DNA of 64,000 nt from the NCBI RefSeq assembly GCF_000759445.1, contig NZ_JRMB01000001.1:1-64000 (forward strand), given 5' to 3'. Positions within the stretch are counted from its first letter, which is position 1; each line of letters opens with the position of its first letter. The DNA comes from Pseudomonas lutea. Lineage in GTDB: Bacteria > Pseudomonadota > Gammaproteobacteria > Pseudomonadales > Pseudomonadaceae. Shown here piece by piece: positions 12,850-25,206 of this stretch. The position numbers were made by a program, and so were the translations under genes. Below the pieces are notes generated by a model, which saw nothing but the letters and a program-made list of their open reading frames with translations, had not been told where the DNA came from and did no database searches.

Positions 12850-14382
12850 TTACCGGGCCGAAGCGAGTTGAGTGAAGGCGGTGCCGAGCCATTGCTGCAC
12901 GCCATGCATGGTCGCCGAAGAGGTGTCGAGGATCGGCTGCGGGTAAACGCCCAGCAGCACCAACAGCACCGCCAGACCCAGCACCATGATCAGTTCCCGA
13001 TTGTCCATGCCGTTGTAGACCGCGTCCGATTTGGCCGGGCCGAAGTAGGCGCGATGGATCATGATCAGCGAGTAAACCGAGCCGAATACCAGACCAGTGG
13101 TGGCGATGGCGGTGATCCACGGGGCGCTGACAAAGCTGCCGATAAGGATCAGGAACTCACCGACAAAGTTACCGGTGCCTGGCAAGCCCAGAGACGCCGC
13201 AGCGAAGAACAGGCTGATGGCAGGCAGATAAGCGATCTTGCTCCACAAGCCGCCCATTTCACGCATGTCGCGAGTGTGCAGGCGCTCATACAACTGGCCG
13301 CTGAGGATAAACAGCGCAGCTGCCGACAGACCGTGGGCAAGCATCTGAACCACGACACCCTGCAGCGCCTGCTGGCTACCGGAGTAGATACCGATCAGCA
13401 CGAAGCCCATGTGCGAAACGCTGGAAAACGCGATCAGACGCTTGATGTCGGTTTGCGCGAACGCCAGGAAGGCGCCGTAGAAAATACCGATCAGGCCCAG
13501 GGTCATGGCGATCGGCGCAAACTCTGCCGAAGCGTTCGGGAACAACGGCAGGGCGAAACGCAGCAAACCGTAAGCAGCGGTCTTCAGCAGGATACCCGCT
13601 AAGTCGACAGAACCTGCGGTGGGCGCCTGGGCGTGAGCGTCAGGCAACCAGGAGTGCAGCGGCACGATCGGCAGCTTCACCGCAAACGCGATGAAGAAGC
13701 CCAGCATCAGGATGTATTCGGTCCCGTTGGAGAGCTTGGTTTTCAGCAGGTCTGCGTAGCCGAAAGTGATCACGCCGGTCTGGTTGAAGTGCACCAGCAC
13801 CAGACCCAGGATCGCCACCAACATGATCAGACCACTGGCCTGAGTGAAGATGAAGAACTTGGTCGCCGCGTAGATTCGGGTCTTCTTGCCATCTGCCGAA
13901 CTATGACCCCAGAGCGCGATGAGGAAATACATCGGCACCAGCATCATTTCCCAGAAGAAGAAGAACATGAACAGGTCGATGGCGAGGAACACGCCGACGA
14001 CGCCGCCCAGAATCCACATCAGGTTCAAGTGGAAGAAGCCAACGTTACGCTGGATCTCTTTCCATGAGCAGAGTACCGAGAGGATACCCAGCAGGCCGGT
14101 CAGCAGGATCATCAGCAGGGACAGACCGTCCAGCGCCAGATGCACGCTGATGCCGAAGCGCTGAATCCACTGCAGCTTGAATTCAAGCGCCCAGGTGGGA
14201 TCGGCGCCCGGGGCAGGTGCATAGGTAAAAGTACCGGTGCTCCAGAGCCACAGGCCCAGAATCGTCTCGAGAGACATGGTCAACAGCGCTATCCAGCGCG
14301 GCAGGGTAGGGCCGAAGCGCTCACCTTGCCAGCACAGCAGGCCGCCGATGAAGGGGATCAGGATTAGCCAAGGCAGAATCAT
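12850..14382 (-). CDS. nuoM: NADH-quinone oxidoreductase subunit M
   Basis: A 510-aa antiporter-like membrane subunit of complex I. It has the essential Glu in [13 protein letters not shown] (helix 5), Lys in [19 protein letters not shown] (helix 7) and a further Lys in the [16 protein letters not shown] loop. The length is normal for the family. It follows nuoL by 52 bp and precedes nuoN by 7 bp. Confidence 0.97.
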   Translation of the reverse strand: MILPWLILIPFIGGLLCWQGERFGPTLPRWIALLTMSLETILGLWLWSTGTFTYAPAPGADPTWALEFKLQWIQRFGISVHLALDGLSLLMILLTGLLGILSVLCSWKEIQRNVGFFHLNLMWILGGVVGVFLAIDLFMFFFFWEMMLVPMYFLIALWGHSSADGKKTRIYAATKFFIFTQASGLIMLVAILGLVLVHFNQTGVITFGYADLLKTKLSNGTEYILMLGFFIAFAVKLPIVPLHSWLPDAHAQAPTAGSVDLAGILLKTAAYGLLRFALPLFPNASAEFAPIAMTLGLIGIFYGAFLAFAQTDIKRLIAFSSVSHMGFVLIGIYSGSQQALQGVVVQMLAHGLSAAALFILSGQLYERLHTRDMREMGGLWSKIAYLPAISLFFAAASLGLPGTGNFVGEFLILIGSFVSAPWITAIATTGLVFGSVYSLIMIHRAYFGPAKSDAVYNGMDNRELIMVLGLAVLLVLLGVYPQPILDTSSATMHGVQQWLGTAFTQLASAR

Positions 14383-14434
14383 GACGGGCTCAATTCCTTT
14401 CGCAAAGTCGCAAGGTTCATGTCATATCGACTCA

Positions 14435-16282
14435 TCAGACCAGCACAATCGCGCCGAGTACCAGTACGGCACCTGCGGCGATCGAAGCGGCGTACCAGCG
14501 GAGCTGACCGGATTCGGTGCGGGTCATCAAGCCATTGCCGGCTTTGACCAGACGCGGAATCAGGCCGATGGTGTGGTCGAGCGGATCGCTACGCAGCATG
14601 CGGCTGATAGCCAGATAAGGTTTGACGAACAGCACGTCGTACACCCAATCAAAGCCCCACGCTGCAAACCACCACGCGGACAGGAAACGACCCGGGCCGC
14701 TGTTGGCGATGGCAGTGACCAGACGACGCTTGCCGAGGAACAACACGGCGGCCAGGAGGATACCCGCCAGCGCGATGGCGCCCGAGGCGATTTCCAGGCT
14801 GTGCTTGGCTTCACCGCCGGCATGGCCCGCGCTTTGGGGCAATACACCGGCCAGTGGCGGATGAATCCAGGCGCCGATGAACGTCGAAAGCACGATCAGC
14901 ACACCCAGCGGCAACCAGTGGGAAATCCCGTGGCCGGCGTGGGCTTCGGTCTTCGCTTCGCCGTGGAAGGCAATGAAGATCAGGCGGAAGGTATAGAGCG
15001 AGGTCATGAACGCACCGACCAGACCGGCATAGAGCAGATACTGATGACCGCTGGCGAAGGCTTCCCAAAGGATCTCGTCCTTGGAATAGAAGCCCGCCGT
15101 GACCAGCGGCAACGCTGACAGCGCAGCGCCGCCGACGATGAAGCTCGCGTAGGCCAACGGCAGTTTCTTCCACAGTCCGCCCATCTTGAAGATGTTCTGC
15201 TCGTGATGGCAGGCAACGATCACCGCACCGGACGCAAGGAACAACAGTGCCTTGAAGAAAGCGTGGGTCATCAGGTGGAAGATCGCGCCGTCCCACGCAC
15301 CCACACCCAGTGCCAGGAACATGTAGCCGATCTGGCTCATGGTCGAGTAGGCAAGGATACGTTTGATGTCGGTCTGCACCAGGGCTGCGAAACCCGCCAG
15401 CACCAGGGTCACGCCACCAACAATGCCTACCAGATGGAGGATGTCCGGCGCCAGAATGAACAGACCGTGGGTCCGCGCAATCAGGTAAACACCTGCCGTC
15501 ACCATGGTCGCGGCGTGGATCAGCGCTGAAACCGGCGTAGGACCGGCCATTGCATCTGCCAGCCAGGTTTGCAGCGGCAGCTGAGCGGATTTACCGACAG
15601 CACCACCCAGCAGCATCAGCGTGGCCAATACAATCCAGAAGTCACCGACCTTGAAGTGCTGTGGCGCACGAACCAGCAGTTCCTGAATGTTCAACGTACC
15701 CAGCTGCTGGAACAGGATGAACAGGCCGATGGCCATGAACACGTCGCCGATGCGGGTCACGATGAAGGCTTTCAGGGCCGCGTTGCCGTTGTTGCGGTTG
15801 CTGTAATAGAAACCGATCAACAGGTACGAGCACAGGCCCACGCCTTCCCAACCGAAGTAGATGAACAGCAGATTGTCGCCCAGGATCAGGAACAACATGC
15901 TGGCAATGAACAGGTTGGTGTAGGCGAAGAAGCGCGAATAGCCGTCTTCGCCACGCATGTACCACGAGGCGAACAGGTGGATGAGGAAGCCGACGCCGAC
16001 CACGACGCCCAGCATGGTGATGGACAGGCCATCGACATACAGGGCGAAGTTGGGCTCGAAACCGTCTACCGACATCCAGCGCCACAGCACCATGGTCAGG
16101 TGACCGCCTTCTGGCGGCGACACGTTGAATTGCCAGATCACGTAAGCGGCGACAATGGCCGACAGGCCAATCGAGCCCACGCCGATCAAGGCAGACAGGT
16201 TCTCTGACCATTTGCCGCGCGAGAACGACAGCAGCAGAAAGCCGACCAGAGGGAAAACGAAGGTTAAAAAGAGTAGGTTCAT
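14435..16282 (-). CDS. nuoL: NADH-quinone oxidoreductase subunit L
   Basis: A 615-aa distal antiporter-like subunit of complex I. Its C-terminal extension corresponds to the long lateral helix that ties the membrane arm together, with a final membrane anchor ([13 protein letters not shown]). The channel segments [18 protein letters not shown] (Glu, helix 5) and [18 protein letters not shown] (Lys, helix 7) are intact. Its ATG overlaps the nuoK stop by 4 bp (ATGA), so the two are translationally coupled. Confidence 0.97.
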   Translation of the reverse strand: MNLLFLTFVFPLVGFLLLSFSRGKWSENLSALIGVGSIGLSAIVAAYVIWQFNVSPPEGGHLTMVLWRWMSVDGFEPNFALYVDGLSITMLGVVVGVGFLIHLFASWYMRGEDGYSRFFAYTNLFIASMLFLILGDNLLFIYFGWEGVGLCSYLLIGFYYSNRNNGNAALKAFIVTRIGDVFMAIGLFILFQQLGTLNIQELLVRAPQHFKVGDFWIVLATLMLLGGAVGKSAQLPLQTWLADAMAGPTPVSALIHAATMVTAGVYLIARTHGLFILAPDILHLVGIVGGVTLVLAGFAALVQTDIKRILAYSTMSQIGYMFLALGVGAWDGAIFHLMTHAFFKALLFLASGAVIVACHHEQNIFKMGGLWKKLPLAYASFIVGGAALSALPLVTAGFYSKDEILWEAFASGHQYLLYAGLVGAFMTSLYTFRLIFIAFHGEAKTEAHAGHGISHWLPLGVLIVLSTFIGAWIHPPLAGVLPQSAGHAGGEAKHSLEIASGAIALAGILLAAVLFLGKRRLVTAIANSGPGRFLSAWWFAAWGFDWVYDVLFVKPYLAISRMLRSDPLDHTIGLIPRLVKAGNGLMTRTESGQLRWYAASIAAGAVLVLGAIVLV

Positions 16283-16590
16283 CCGCGCATCTCGCTGGCA
16301 GCGTCGATATCGAGAGTGTGGAAGCGGCGATACAGCTGCAGCAGGATCGCCAGGCCAATACTGGCCTCGGCTGCGGCAAGGCTGATCACCAGAATGAACA
16401 TGATCTGGCCGTCAGGCTGAGCCCAGCGGCTGCCCGCTACGACAAAAGCCAGAGCGGCTGCGTTCATCATCACTTCCAGGCTCATCAACACGAACAGAAT
16501 GTTGCGGCGTACCAACAGGCCCGCCAGGCCGAGGCAGAACAGGATACCGGCGACCGCCAGGCCATGTTCCAGAGGGATTGCTGAGTTCAT
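16279..16590 (-). CDS. nuoK: NADH-quinone oxidoreductase subunit K
   Basis: A 103-aa subunit with three membrane helices, homologous to mitochondrial ND4L. The two buried glutamates used in proton transfer are visible in [10 protein letters not shown] and [11 protein letters not shown]. The start at 16590 ([10 protein letters not shown]) is preferred: upstream in-frame codons would overlap nuoJ and lengthen it beyond the family norm. It sits 4 bp after the nuoJ stop. Confidence 0.96.
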   Translation of the reverse strand: MNSAIPLEHGLAVAGILFCLGLAGLLVRRNILFVLMSLEVMMNAAALAFVVAGSRWAQPDGQIMFILVISLAAAEASIGLAILLQLYRRFHTLDIDAASEMRG

Positions 16591-16594
16591 GGCG

Positions 16595-17095
16595 TTACTC
16601 CTTCGCCTCGTTGCGGCCGACATGGAACGCCGTCACGGCTGCCGCAAGCAGCAGCATCGAGGCGAGTTCGACAACCAGCAGGTAAGGGCCAAACAGGCTG
16701 ATGCCCACCGCTTTGGCGTCCACCGTGGTGTGACCAATGGAAGCGCCTGTGGAGTTGGCGAACAGCACATAGATCAACTCCGCCAGCAGCAGGCCGCCCA
16801 GCAGAATCGGGCCAAGCCAGATGCCGGGCTTGAGCCACGCGCGTTCCTGTTGAACCGAGGCCGGGCCCAGGTTCAGCATCATCACCACGAAGACGAACAG
16901 CACCATGATGGCGCCAGCGTAGGCGATCACTTCAAGCGCGCCGGCGAACGGTGCGCCGAGACTGAAGAACGTCATGGCCACGGCGATCAGCGAAATGATC
17001 AGGTAGAGCAGGGCGTGCACCGGGTTCGTGTTGGTGATCACCCGAAGGGTGGCCACCACAGCGATGCCGGATGCGAAATAGAAAGCGAATTCCAT
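16595..17095 (-). CDS. nuoJ: NADH-quinone oxidoreductase subunit J
   Basis: A 166-aa membrane subunit (ND6 type) with about five helices. The conserved helix-3 segment is seen as [20 protein letters not shown], which includes the pi-bulge region important for coupling. It lies between nuoI (9 bp upstream) and nuoK, the standard operon position. Confidence 0.96.
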   Translation of the reverse strand: MEFAFYFASGIAVVATLRVITNTNPVHALLYLIISLIAVAMTFFSLGAPFAGALEVIAYAGAIMVLFVFVVMMLNLGPASVQQERAWLKPGIWLGPILLGGLLLAELIYVLFANSTGASIGHTTVDAKAVGISLFGPYLLVVELASMLLLAAAVTAFHVGRNEAKE

Positions 17096-17104
17096 CTTTC
17101 TTCC

Positions 17105-17653
17105 TTAAGGCAGCAAGCTCTTGACGTTGATGGGCTGGGCTTCGTTCTGTGCATCGCCTTTCGGCTTGCCGGCGATGGCCATCCCCGCAACGCGGTAGAA
17201 GTTGTAATCAGGGTTCTTGCCGGGACCGGAGATCAGCAGATCTTCCTTCTCGTACACCAGATCCTGACGTTTGAACTCGGCCATCTCGAAATCCGGTGTC
17301 AGCTGGATCGCGGTGGTCGGGCAAGCTTCCTCGCACATCCCGCAGAAAATGCAGCGCGAGAAGTTGATACGGAAGAACTCCGGGTACCAGCGTCCGTCAT
17401 CGGTTTCGGCTTTTTGCAGCGAGATGCAGCCTACCGGGCAGGCGACGGCACACAGGTTACAGGCCACGCAGCGCTCTTCGCCGTCGGGGTCGCGGGTCAG
17501 GACAATACGACCGCGGTAGCGCGGCGGCAGATACACCTGCTCCTCTGGATACTGCAGGGTGTCACGCTTACGGAAGCCATGGCCAAAGACCATGATCAGG
17601 CTGCGCAGCTGCGTACCCGTACCCTTAACGATGTCGCCAATATATTTGAACAT
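17105..17653 (-). CDS. nuoI: NADH-quinone oxidoreductase subunit I (two 4Fe-4S clusters)
   Basis: A 182-aa ferredoxin-like subunit of the peripheral arm. It carries clusters N6a and N6b, bound by the two motifs [12 protein letters not shown] and [12 protein letters not shown], both complete with the following Pro. It passes electrons from NuoG toward NuoB. It is located between nuoH (11 bp upstream) and nuoJ (9 bp downstream). Confidence 0.97.
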   Translation of the reverse strand: MFKYIGDIVKGTGTQLRSLIMVFGHGFRKRDTLQYPEEQVYLPPRYRGRIVLTRDPDGEERCVACNLCAVACPVGCISLQKAETDDGRWYPEFFRINFSRCIFCGMCEEACPTTAIQLTPDFEMAEFKRQDLVYEKEDLLISGPGKNPDYNFYRVAGMAIAGKPKGDAQNEAQPINVKSLLP

Positions 17654-17664
17654 GGGTCAAATCC

Positions 17665-18654
17665 TCACTGAGCCGCCAGGACGACCGCAGCGGTCACCAG
17701 CAAATTGATCAGGGTCAGTGGCAAGCAGAACTTCCAGCTGAAATCCATCACCTGGTCATAACGCGGACGAGGGATCGAAGCACGCAACAGGATGAACAGC
17801 ATGATGAAGAACGCGGTTTTCAAGGCAAACCACATGAAAGACAGTTGCGGCAGGATATCGAACGGGCCGTGCCAACCGCCGAAGAACAGGGTCACCAGCA
17901 GCGCCGAAATCAGGATGATCCCGATGTACTCGCCGACGAAGAACATCCCCCACTTCATGCCTGCGTATTCAATGTGGTAACCGTCGGCCAGTTCCTGTTC
18001 GGCTTCCGGCTGGTCGAACGGGTGACGGTGAGTCACGGCGACGCCAGCGATGAAGAACGTACAGAAGCCGAAGAACTGCGGAATGATGAACCACAGATGA
18101 TCGGCCTGGTATTTGACGATGTCGCCCATGTTGAACGAGCCGACCTGCACCACGATCCCCATCAACGACAGGCCGAGGAACACCTCATAGGACACGGTCT
18201 GCGCCGAAGCCCGCAAGCTGCCCAGCAGGGCGTACTTGTTGTTCGATGACCAACCGGCGAACAACACCGCATAGACCGACAGACCGGCCATGGCGAAGAA
18301 GAACAGCAGCCCGATGTTCAGGTCGGCGACCACCCAGGTCTGGGTGACCGGGATGACCGAGAAGGCGATCAGCAGAGCGCTCATGGCCACTACCGGCGCC
18401 AGGGTGAAGATCACCCGGTCAACGAACGGCGGATTCCAGTCTTCCTTGAAGAACATCTTCAGCATGTCGGCAGCGATCTGAAACATGCCGAAGGGGCCAA
18501 CGCGGTTCGGACCGTAACGGTCCTGCCACCAGCCCAGCAGACGACGTTCGACGAAGCTGAGCAACGCGCCGCAGACCACCACGGCAAGCAGCACCACGAT
18601 GGCCTTGACGACAGCGATGATCGAGTCGATCACTTCAGGGGTAAACCAGGTCAT
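17665..18654 (-). CDS. nuoH: NADH-quinone oxidoreductase subunit H
   Basis: A 329-aa membrane subunit with eight predicted helices that forms the quinone chamber with NuoB and NuoD. Characteristic segments include [12 protein letters not shown] near the N-terminus and the acidic loop [15 protein letters not shown], which is involved in quinone-linked proton coupling. Its ATG overlaps the nuoG stop by 4 bp. Confidence 0.97.
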   Translation of the reverse strand: MTWFTPEVIDSIIAVVKAIVVLLAVVVCGALLSFVERRLLGWWQDRYGPNRVGPFGMFQIAADMLKMFFKEDWNPPFVDRVIFTLAPVVAMSALLIAFSVIPVTQTWVVADLNIGLLFFFAMAGLSVYAVLFAGWSSNNKYALLGSLRASAQTVSYEVFLGLSLMGIVVQVGSFNMGDIVKYQADHLWFIIPQFFGFCTFFIAGVAVTHRHPFDQPEAEQELADGYHIEYAGMKWGMFFVGEYIGIILISALLVTLFFGGWHGPFDILPQLSFMWFALKTAFFIMLFILLRASIPRPRYDQVMDFSWKFCLPLTLINLLVTAAVVLAAQ

Positions 18655-21362
18655 AGGGCGGCCTCCTGCAGCGCGTCAACGGTTTTGCCGAACAGAGCCG
18701 GAGGAATGCCGGCCAGACCGGACGGCAATGCCACAAGGCCCGCGCCCAACTCTTCGCTGATGCGCAGCGGCAGACGCAGGGTCTGGCCGGCCACGCTCAG
18801 GCTGAGCAGGGCACCGTCGTTGACACCCAGGCGGTCCGCTTCTGACTTCGCCAGGGCAACGTATGCCTGCGGAATGCGCTCCTGAACCGGTGCGGCTTTA
18901 GAGGAGGTCTCCTCGCTGCCGAACAGGTGGTAGAACGGCACGACCTGCCAGGTGCCCTGGGCAGGAGAGAACGCGCGCGGCACGTTGGCAAACCAGCTCA
19001 GTCTGTCGCCCGTGCTTTCGATCAGGCGTACGCCCGGATCACCCGCGCGTATGTGACCGCCGACTTCGTCCTGGAACTTGTTCCACGCCTGTGGCGAGTT
19101 CCAGCCCGGCGACCAGGCAAACGGCACCTGCGAACGCGGTTCGGCCGAGCCTGAATAACCTTCCATCGAGAACGCGAACGCAGTGTCCTTGTCCTGTGGC
19201 GTGCGCGGCTCGTGCACGCTGATGTTGGCGCGCATGGCCGTACGGCCGCTGTAACGCAGCGGTTCGCGAGCCAGTTTCAGACCCTTGATACGGAACGCAG
19301 CAGAAGGCGCGGCACCGACGATGCCGGCCAGTTGCGGCGTGCTTGCGGCACAGGCCGCAGTGACATGGTCAAGCTGAGTCCAGTCAATTGGCTGGTTCAA
19401 CAGCGTGGCGCGCAGGGCGTGCAGCCAGCGCCAGCCTTCGTGCACCAGAATGCCGGCATCCAGATAAGTTGGGTCAAAGACCTGGAAGAAGCGCTGAGCG
19501 CGGCCTTCCTGGCTGACCAGCGTACCGTCACCCTCGGCAAAGCTCGCGGCCGGCAGCACCAGGTGGGCGCGGTCGGTGGTGGCGGTCTTCTGATGATCGG
19601 CCACGATGACCACTTTGGCGGCGTTCAATGCCGCGTTGACCGTCGCGGCGTCGACACGGGTGAACAAGTCGTTTTCCAGTACCACGATGGCGTCGGCGTT
19701 GCCCGAGATCACCGCCTGCAGTGCGGCATCGACCGAGTCGCCACCGAACAGGGTCAAGCCCATGCTGTTGGCTTCCGGCACGATCAGGCTCAACGAGCCT
19801 TGCTTGTCGCGCAGCTTCAGGGCTTTGGCGATGTTGGCAGCGGCTTCGATCACTGCGTTCGAGCCCAGCGAGGCGCCCGACACGATCAGTGGACGCTTGG
19901 CTTCCAGAAGTGCTGCGGCGATGCGCTCGGCGAGCTCCAGTGCTTCTGCGTCCAGACCGATGACCGCCGGAGCGCTTGGGTCGATGGCGTGAGCCACCGC
20001 GAAACCGATGCGAGCCAGATCGTCAGGCGAGGCGTGCACGCATTCTTCAGCGATGTCATCCAGACGTGTATCCGTCAGGCTGGCGATGAACAGCGGGTTC
20101 AGTTCGTGCTGGCCGATGTTTTTGACGGCGGCGTCGAGCCATGGCTGGACTTTCATCGCAGCGGCCATGTCTTCGGCTTTGTTCTTGACCAACTGACGCA
20201 GGCCGAGAGCCATGCGTGCAGCCGTCTGAGTCACGTCTTCGCCGAGAATGAACACTGCGTCGTGCTCTTCGACTTCACGCAGCGTAGGAATTGGCAGCGG
20301 GCTGTCTTTCAGCACTTGTGCAATCAGGCGCAGACGCTCCAGCTCACCCGCTTCGATACCCGAATAGAAATGCTCGGCGCCGACCAGTTCGCGCAGGGCG
20401 AAGTTGCTTTCGAGGCTGGCACGCGGCGAACCGATGCCGACGATGTTGCGCCCGCGCAGCAGGTCAGCTGCCTTGTCCAGCGCGGCATCCAGGCTCAGCT
20501 TGACGCCTTGCGCCAGCGGCTGGCGTGGACGGTCCTTGCGATTGACGTAGCCATAACCGAAACGGCCACGGTCGCAGAGGAAGTACTGGTTCACCGACCC
20601 GTTGTAGCGGTTCTCGATACGGCGAATTTCGCCATAACGCTCGCCCGGGCTGATGTTGCAGCCGCTGGAGCAGCCGTGGCAGATGCTTGGCGAGAACTGC
20701 ATGTCCCATTTCCGGTTGTAGCGCTCGGAGTGGGTCTTGTCGGTGAATACACCGGTCGGGCAGACCTCGGTGAGGTTGCCGGAGAACTCGCTTTCCAGCG
20801 TGCCGTCTTCGACGCGACCGAAGTACACGTTGTCGTGGGCGCCGAATACACCGAGGTCGGTGCCGCCGGCGTAGTCTTTATAAAAGCGCACGCAGCGGTA
20901 GCAGGCGATGCAGCGGTTCATCTCATGCGCGATGAACGGCCCCAGTTCCTGATTCTGATGGGTGCGTTTGGTAAAGCGATACCGGCGCTCGTTGTGGCCG
21001 GTCATCACCGTCATGTCCTGCAAATGGCAGTGACCACCTTCCTCGCAGACCGGGCAGTCGTGCGGGTGGTTAGTCATCAGCCATTCAACGACGCTGGCGC
21101 GAAACGCCTTGGATTCGTCGTCGTCGATGGAGATCCAGGTGTTGTCAGTGGCGGGCGTCATGCAGGACATCACGATACGACCGCGGGTGTCGTTCTCGTC
21201 GGTGTACTGCTTGACTGCGCACTGGCGACAGGCGCCAACACTGCCAAGTGCCGGATGCCAGCAGAAATAAGGGATGTCGAGGCCCAGCGACAGACATGCC
21301 TGTAACAGGTTGTCTGCGCCATCGACTTCGAGCGCTTTGCCGTCTACGTGGATAGTGGCCAT
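18651..21362 (-). CDS. nuoG: NADH-quinone oxidoreductase subunit G
   Basis: A 903-aa largest soluble subunit. The N-terminal ferredoxin domain binds a 2Fe-2S cluster (Cys in IPYFCWHP and GACRQCAVK). Next come a His-Cys site ([16 protein letters not shown]) and the [11 protein letters not shown] 4Fe-4S motif. The extra N7 cluster motif [14 protein letters not shown], found only in some bacteria including E. coli, follows near residue 230. The rest is a molybdopterin-oxidoreductase-like fold without cofactor. It is separated from nuoF by an unusual 133-bp gap and overlaps nuoH. Confidence 0.97.
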   Translation of the reverse strand: MATIHVDGKALEVDGADNLLQACLSLGLDIPYFCWHPALGSVGACRQCAVKQYTDENDTRGRIVMSCMTPATDNTWISIDDDESKAFRASVVEWLMTNHPHDCPVCEEGGHCHLQDMTVMTGHNERRYRFTKRTHQNQELGPFIAHEMNRCIACYRCVRFYKDYAGGTDLGVFGAHDNVYFGRVEDGTLESEFSGNLTEVCPTGVFTDKTHSERYNRKWDMQFSPSICHGCSSGCNISPGERYGEIRRIENRYNGSVNQYFLCDRGRFGYGYVNRKDRPRQPLAQGVKLSLDAALDKAADLLRGRNIVGIGSPRASLESNFALRELVGAEHFYSGIEAGELERLRLIAQVLKDSPLPIPTLREVEEHDAVFILGEDVTQTAARMALGLRQLVKNKAEDMAAAMKVQPWLDAAVKNIGQHELNPLFIASLTDTRLDDIAEECVHASPDDLARIGFAVAHAIDPSAPAVIGLDAEALELAERIAAALLEAKRPLIVSGASLGSNAVIEAAANIAKALKLRDKQGSLSLIVPEANSMGLTLFGGDSVDAALQAVISGNADAIVVLENDLFTRVDAATVNAALNAAKVVIVADHQKTATTDRAHLVLPAASFAEGDGTLVSQEGRAQRFFQVFDPTYLDAGILVHEGWRWLHALRATLLNQPIDWTQLDHVTAACAASTPQLAGIVGAAPSAAFRIKGLKLAREPLRYSGRTAMRANISVHEPRTPQDKDTAFAFSMEGYSGSAEPRSQVPFAWSPGWNSPQAWNKFQDEVGGHIRAGDPGVRLIESTGDRLSWFANVPRAFSPAQGTWQVVPFYHLFGSEETSSKAAPVQERIPQAYVALAKSEADRLGVNDGALLSLSVAGQTLRLPLRISEELGAGLVALPSGLAGIPPALFGKTVDALQEAAL

Positions 21363-21495
21363 GGTTCAAAGATCTTCGTTGGCCCGGTGTCAGCGGGCGT
21401 GGCTAATGGAATCTCGGTGGCATCCGACTCAAACAGCCTCGCGGCGTCGTCGGATGCAGGAAGGCGGCCTTATGAGCCGCCGACCGTTTATCGTG
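21363..21495 (-). repeat. intercistronic hairpins between nuoF and nuoG
   Basis: This 133-bp gap is the longest inside the otherwise tightly packed nuo operon. It has two inverted repeats: GCATCCGAC at 21420-21428 with GTCGGATGC at 21449-21457 (9 bp, 20-nt loop), and GGCGGC with GCCGCC at 21463-21481 (7-nt loop). Neither has a T tract on the transcribed strand. They could protect mRNA ends or tune the NuoEF to NuoG ratio; that role is inferred. Confidence 0.6.
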
Positions 21496-22854
21496 TTATG
21501 CGCCGACCATGGTCGGGCTGATGACCTGATTGAGGTCGCCCGCACGTGTTGGTGCGATGCCTGCCTCGAATTCCGGCCGGAAGTACTTGATCGCGCTGCC
21601 CAGTGGTTCAACGGCGCCCGGTGCGTGGGCGCAGAAGGTTTTGCCTGGGCCGAGGAAGTTGACCAACCCCAGCAGCGTCTCGATATCGCCCGGTTGACCC
21701 TGGCCGTTTTCGAGGGCGCGCAGCATCTTCACGCTCCACGGCAAGCCGTCGCGGCACGGCGTGCAGAAACCGCACGACTCCTGCGCGAAAAACTCTTCCA
21801 TGTTGCGCAACAGCGAAACCATATTGACCTTGTCGTCCACCGCCATCGCCAGGCCGGTACCCATCCGGGTGCCCACCTTGGCCACGCCGCCGGCGTAGAA
21901 CTGGCAATCGAGGTGCTCAGGCAACAGGAAGCCCGTACCAGCGCCGCCGGGCTGCCAGCACTTGAGTTTGAAGCCGTCGCGCATGCCGCCAGCGTAGTCT
22001 TCAAACAGCTCGCGAGCCGGGAGACCGAACGGCAGTTCCCACAGGCCGGGATTCTTCACCTTGCCGGAGAAGCCCATCAGCTTGGTGCCGTGGTCTTCAC
22101 TGCCTTCGCGGGCGAGCGACTTGTACCAGTCGTTGCCGTTATTGACGATGGCCGGCACGTTGCACAGGGTTTCGACGTTGTTCACACAGGTCGGCTTGCC
22201 CCACACGCCCACAGCGGCGGGGAAGGGCGGCTTGGAGCGCGGGTTGGCGCGACGGCCTTCCAGGGAGTTGATCAGTGCGGTCTCTTCACCGCAGATATAA
22301 CGCCCGGCGCCGGTGTGCACGATCAGCTCGAAATCAAAGCCGCTGCCGAGGATATTCTTGCCCAGCAGGCCGGCCGCTTCGGCTTCTTTCACCGCACGAC
22401 GCAGGTGCACCGCTGCAGTGGTGTATTCGCCGCGCAGGAAGATGTAACCGCGGTAGGCCTTCAGCGCGCGGGCGCTGATCAGCATGCCTTCGATCAGCAG
22501 ATGGGGCTGTTGCTCCATCAGCATGCGGTCTTTCCAGGTGTTGGGCTCCATCTCATCGGCGTTACACAGCAGGTAACGGATGTTCATGGATTCGTCTTTG
22601 GGCATCAGCCCCCACTTCACGCCGGTGGGGAAGCCTGCGCCGCCGCGACCCTTGAGGCCAGAGTCCTTGACGGCCTGGACGATTTCGTCAGGCGACAGCG
22701 TGGCGAACGCCTTGCGCGCTGCTGCGTAACCGTCTTTCTTCTGGTATTCATCGAGCCAGATCGGTTCGCCGTCATCGCGCAGACGCCAGGTCAGCGGATG
22801 GGTTTCCGGGGCACGGGTGATCAGGTTGGCGGGGCCGAAGGAAGTGATGGTCAT
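21496..22854 (-). CDS. nuoF: NADH-quinone oxidoreductase subunit F (NADH-binding, FMN)
   Basis: A 452-aa subunit that oxidises NADH. It has the FMN/NADH site [14 protein letters not shown], further glycine-rich nucleotide contacts ([13 protein letters not shown]) and the N3 4Fe-4S ligands in [12 protein letters not shown] plus a later Cys in FCAHAPGAV. The start at 22854 (MTITSFG) is chosen because it overlaps the nuoE stop by 4 bp; the reading frame stays open far upstream, but that part only shadows nuoE. Confidence 0.97.
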   Translation of the reverse strand: MTITSFGPANLITRAPETHPLTWRLRDDGEPIWLDEYQKKDGYAAARKAFATLSPDEIVQAVKDSGLKGRGGAGFPTGVKWGLMPKDESMNIRYLLCNADEMEPNTWKDRMLMEQQPHLLIEGMLISARALKAYRGYIFLRGEYTTAAVHLRRAVKEAEAAGLLGKNILGSGFDFELIVHTGAGRYICGEETALINSLEGRRANPRSKPPFPAAVGVWGKPTCVNNVETLCNVPAIVNNGNDWYKSLAREGSEDHGTKLMGFSGKVKNPGLWELPFGLPARELFEDYAGGMRDGFKLKCWQPGGAGTGFLLPEHLDCQFYAGGVAKVGTRMGTGLAMAVDDKVNMVSLLRNMEEFFAQESCGFCTPCRDGLPWSVKMLRALENGQGQPGDIETLLGLVNFLGPGKTFCAHAPGAVEPLGSAIKYFRPEFEAGIAPTRAGDLNQVISPTMVGA

Positions 22855-23348
22855 ACGTAGTCCTCCAGCAGCCGGGCAACGCCAGCGGGCTGCAGATTGC
22901 CGAATGTGTCGTCGTCGATCATGACCGCCGGCGCCTTGTCGCAGTTGCCCAGGCAGCAGGCCGGCAACAGGGTGAAGCGACCGTCTGCAGTGGTCTGGCC
23001 GAGGCCGATGCCCAGCGAGCTCTGAATTTCGCCCACGATGTCTTCGTGGCCGGCAATGAAGCAGACCATGCTGTTGCACACGCGGATGATGTGTCGGCCA
23101 ACCGGCTGGCGGAAGATCTGGCTATAGAACGTCGCCACGCCTTCCACGTCGCTGGCAGGAATGCCCAGCACTTCGCCGATGGCGTAGATGGCGCCGTCCG
23201 GCACCCAGCCGCGTTCTTTCTGAACGATTTTCAGGGCTTCGATGGACGCCGCGCGCGGGTCCTCGTAGTGATGCATTTCGTGCTCGATGGCCGAGCGCTC
23301 GGATTCGCTCAGGGCGAAACGGTCTGTCTGGATAAGCGTGCTGTTCAT
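22851..23348 (-). CDS. nuoE: NADH-quinone oxidoreductase subunit E (2Fe-2S)
   Basis: A 165-aa thioredoxin-like ferredoxin carrying cluster N1a. The ligand cysteines are seen in VCNSMVC and [10 protein letters not shown], and the family signature [10 protein letters not shown] precedes them. It works with NuoF and NuoG as the NADH dehydrogenase module. It starts 2 bp after the nuoCD stop and overlaps nuoF by 4 bp. Confidence 0.97.
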   Translation of the reverse strand: MNSTLIQTDRFALSESERSAIEHEMHHYEDPRAASIEALKIVQKERGWVPDGAIYAIGEVLGIPASDVEGVATFYSQIFRQPVGRHIIRVCNSMVCFIAGHEDIVGEIQSSLGIGLGQTTADGRFTLLPACCLGNCDKAPAVMIDDDTFGNLQPAGVARLLEDYV

Positions 23349-23350
23349 GC

Positions 23351-25132
23351 TTAGCGGTCCACGTCGGCCATAACGAAATCGATACTACCCAGGTACGCGA
23401 TCAAGTCCGCGACCATGCTGCCTTTGATCACCGAAGGGATCTGCTGCAGGTGCGGGTAGCTTGGGGTGCGAATCCGGGTACGGTAGCTCATGGTGCCGCC
23501 GTCGCTCGTCAGGTAATAACTGTTGATGCCCTTGGTCGCTTCGATCATCTGGAAGGATTCGTTGGCCGGCATGACCGGGCCCCACGAAACCTGCAGGAAG
23601 TGCGTGATCAGGGTTTCGATGTGCTGCAGGGTGCGTTCTTTCGGCGGCGGCGTGGTCAGCGGGTGATCCGCCTTGTACGGGCCGGCCGGCATGTTGCGCA
23701 TGCACTGCTCGATGATTTTCAGGCTCTGGCGCATCTCTTCGACGCGGACCATGCAGCGGTCGTAGGCGTCGCCGTCGTGGGCCAGGGGCACTTCGAATTC
23801 GAAGTTCTCGTAACCCGAATACGGACGCGCCTTGCGCAGGTCGAAGTCCAGGCCCGTGGCGCGCAGGCTAGGCCCGGTGACGCCCCACTCCAGCGCTTCC
23901 TTGGTGTTGTACGCGGCAACGCCGACGGTACGACCTTTAAGGATGCTGTTCTGCAGCGCTGCCTTGGTGTACTCGTCCAGACGCTTGGGCATCCAGTCGA
24001 TGAAGTCCTTGACGAGCTTTTCCCAGCCGCGGGGCAGGTCGTGAGCCACACCGCCGATACGGAACCAGGCCGGGTGCAGACGGAAGCCGGTGACGGCTTC
24101 GATCACGGTGTAGGCGCGCTGACGGTCGGTGAAGGTGAAGAACACCGGCGTCATTGCGCCCACGTCCTGGATATAGGTCCCCAGGAACAGCAGGTGGCTG
24201 GTGATGCGGAAGAACTCGGACATCATGATGCGGATGACGTTGACCCGGTCCGGCACGGTGATCCCGGCCAGTTTCTCGACCGAGAGCACGTACGGCAGGT
24301 TGTTCATCACGCCGCCGAGGTAATCGATGCGGTCGGTGTACGGGATGTAGCTGTGCCACGACTGGCGCTCGGCCATCTTCTCGGCGCCACGGTGGTGGTA
24401 GCCGATGTCGGGAACGCAGTCGACGATCTCTTCGCCGTCCAGCTGCAGGATTATACGGAACGCACCGTGGGCCGAAGGGTGGTTCGGGCCCAGGTTGAGA
24501 AACATGTAGTCCTCGTTGGTGCCGGAACGCTTCATGCCCCAGTCTTCCGGACGGAAACGCGCGGCTTCCTCTTCCAGCTGCTGCTTGGCCAGCGTCAGGC
24601 TATACGGGTCGAACTCGGTAGCGCGGGCCGGGAAATCCTTGCGCAGCGGATGACCTTCCCAGGTCGGCGGCATCATGATGCGAGTCAGGTGCGGGTGGCC
24701 CGGGAAGTCGATCCCGAACATGTCCCACACTTCACGTTCGTACCAGTTGGCGTTCGGCCAGATGCCGGTTACGGTCGGCATACTCAGGTCGCTTTCGGAC
24801 AGCGCGACCTTGATCATCACGTCGCTGTTACGTTCTATCGACATCAAATGGTAGAACACCGTGAAGTCGGCATCCGGCAAGCCGCGACGCTTGGTGCGCA
24901 GACGTTCGTCCACGCCGTGCAGGTCGTAAAGCATGACGTACGGCTTGGGCAACTGACGCAGGAACGTCAGGACCTCGATCAGCCGGGCACGTTGCACCCA
25001 CAGCACCGGCAGACCGGTGACGGTGGATTGGGCGGTGAACGCGTCAGCGCCAAAACGGTTATGGAGTTCAACGACGACCTCTTGGTCGTCAGCCTTGTGA
25101 GGCGGGATGTACAGAGCGGTGTCTGCAGTCAT
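23351..25132 (-). CDS. nuoC: fused NADH-quinone oxidoreductase subunit C/D
   Basis: A 593-aa natural fusion. The N-terminal 30-kDa NuoC domain (about 1-185, with [18 protein letters not shown]) is joined to the 49-kDa NuoD domain (about 210-593, with [12 protein letters not shown] and the quinone-site His). The fusion is normal in gamma-proteobacteria such as E. coli and Pseudomonas. NuoD shapes the quinone pocket next to NuoB cluster N2. It is 74 bp behind nuoB. Confidence 0.97.
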   Translation of the reverse strand: MTADTALYIPPHKADDQEVVVELHNRFGADAFTAQSTVTGLPVLWVQRARLIEVLTFLRQLPKPYVMLYDLHGVDERLRTKRRGLPDADFTVFYHLMSIERNSDVMIKVALSESDLSMPTVTGIWPNANWYEREVWDMFGIDFPGHPHLTRIMMPPTWEGHPLRKDFPARATEFDPYSLTLAKQQLEEEAARFRPEDWGMKRSGTNEDYMFLNLGPNHPSAHGAFRIILQLDGEEIVDCVPDIGYHHRGAEKMAERQSWHSYIPYTDRIDYLGGVMNNLPYVLSVEKLAGITVPDRVNVIRIMMSEFFRITSHLLFLGTYIQDVGAMTPVFFTFTDRQRAYTVIEAVTGFRLHPAWFRIGGVAHDLPRGWEKLVKDFIDWMPKRLDEYTKAALQNSILKGRTVGVAAYNTKEALEWGVTGPSLRATGLDFDLRKARPYSGYENFEFEVPLAHDGDAYDRCMVRVEEMRQSLKIIEQCMRNMPAGPYKADHPLTTPPPKERTLQHIETLITHFLQVSWGPVMPANESFQMIEATKGINSYYLTSDGGTMSYRTRIRTPSYPHLQQIPSVIKGSMVADLIAYLGSIDFVMADVDR

Positions 25133-25206
25133 AGGTCTCGATCGCTATCGGTCAACGTACAGAATGAACCCAGGTTCAGGCTTCTTTTTGTAAAAGAAAA
25201 ACTGGA

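Noticed and set aside
19212..21305. 697-codon plus-strand frame
   Set aside because: Antisense shadow of nuoG caused by high GC third positions; nuoG has full domain support.
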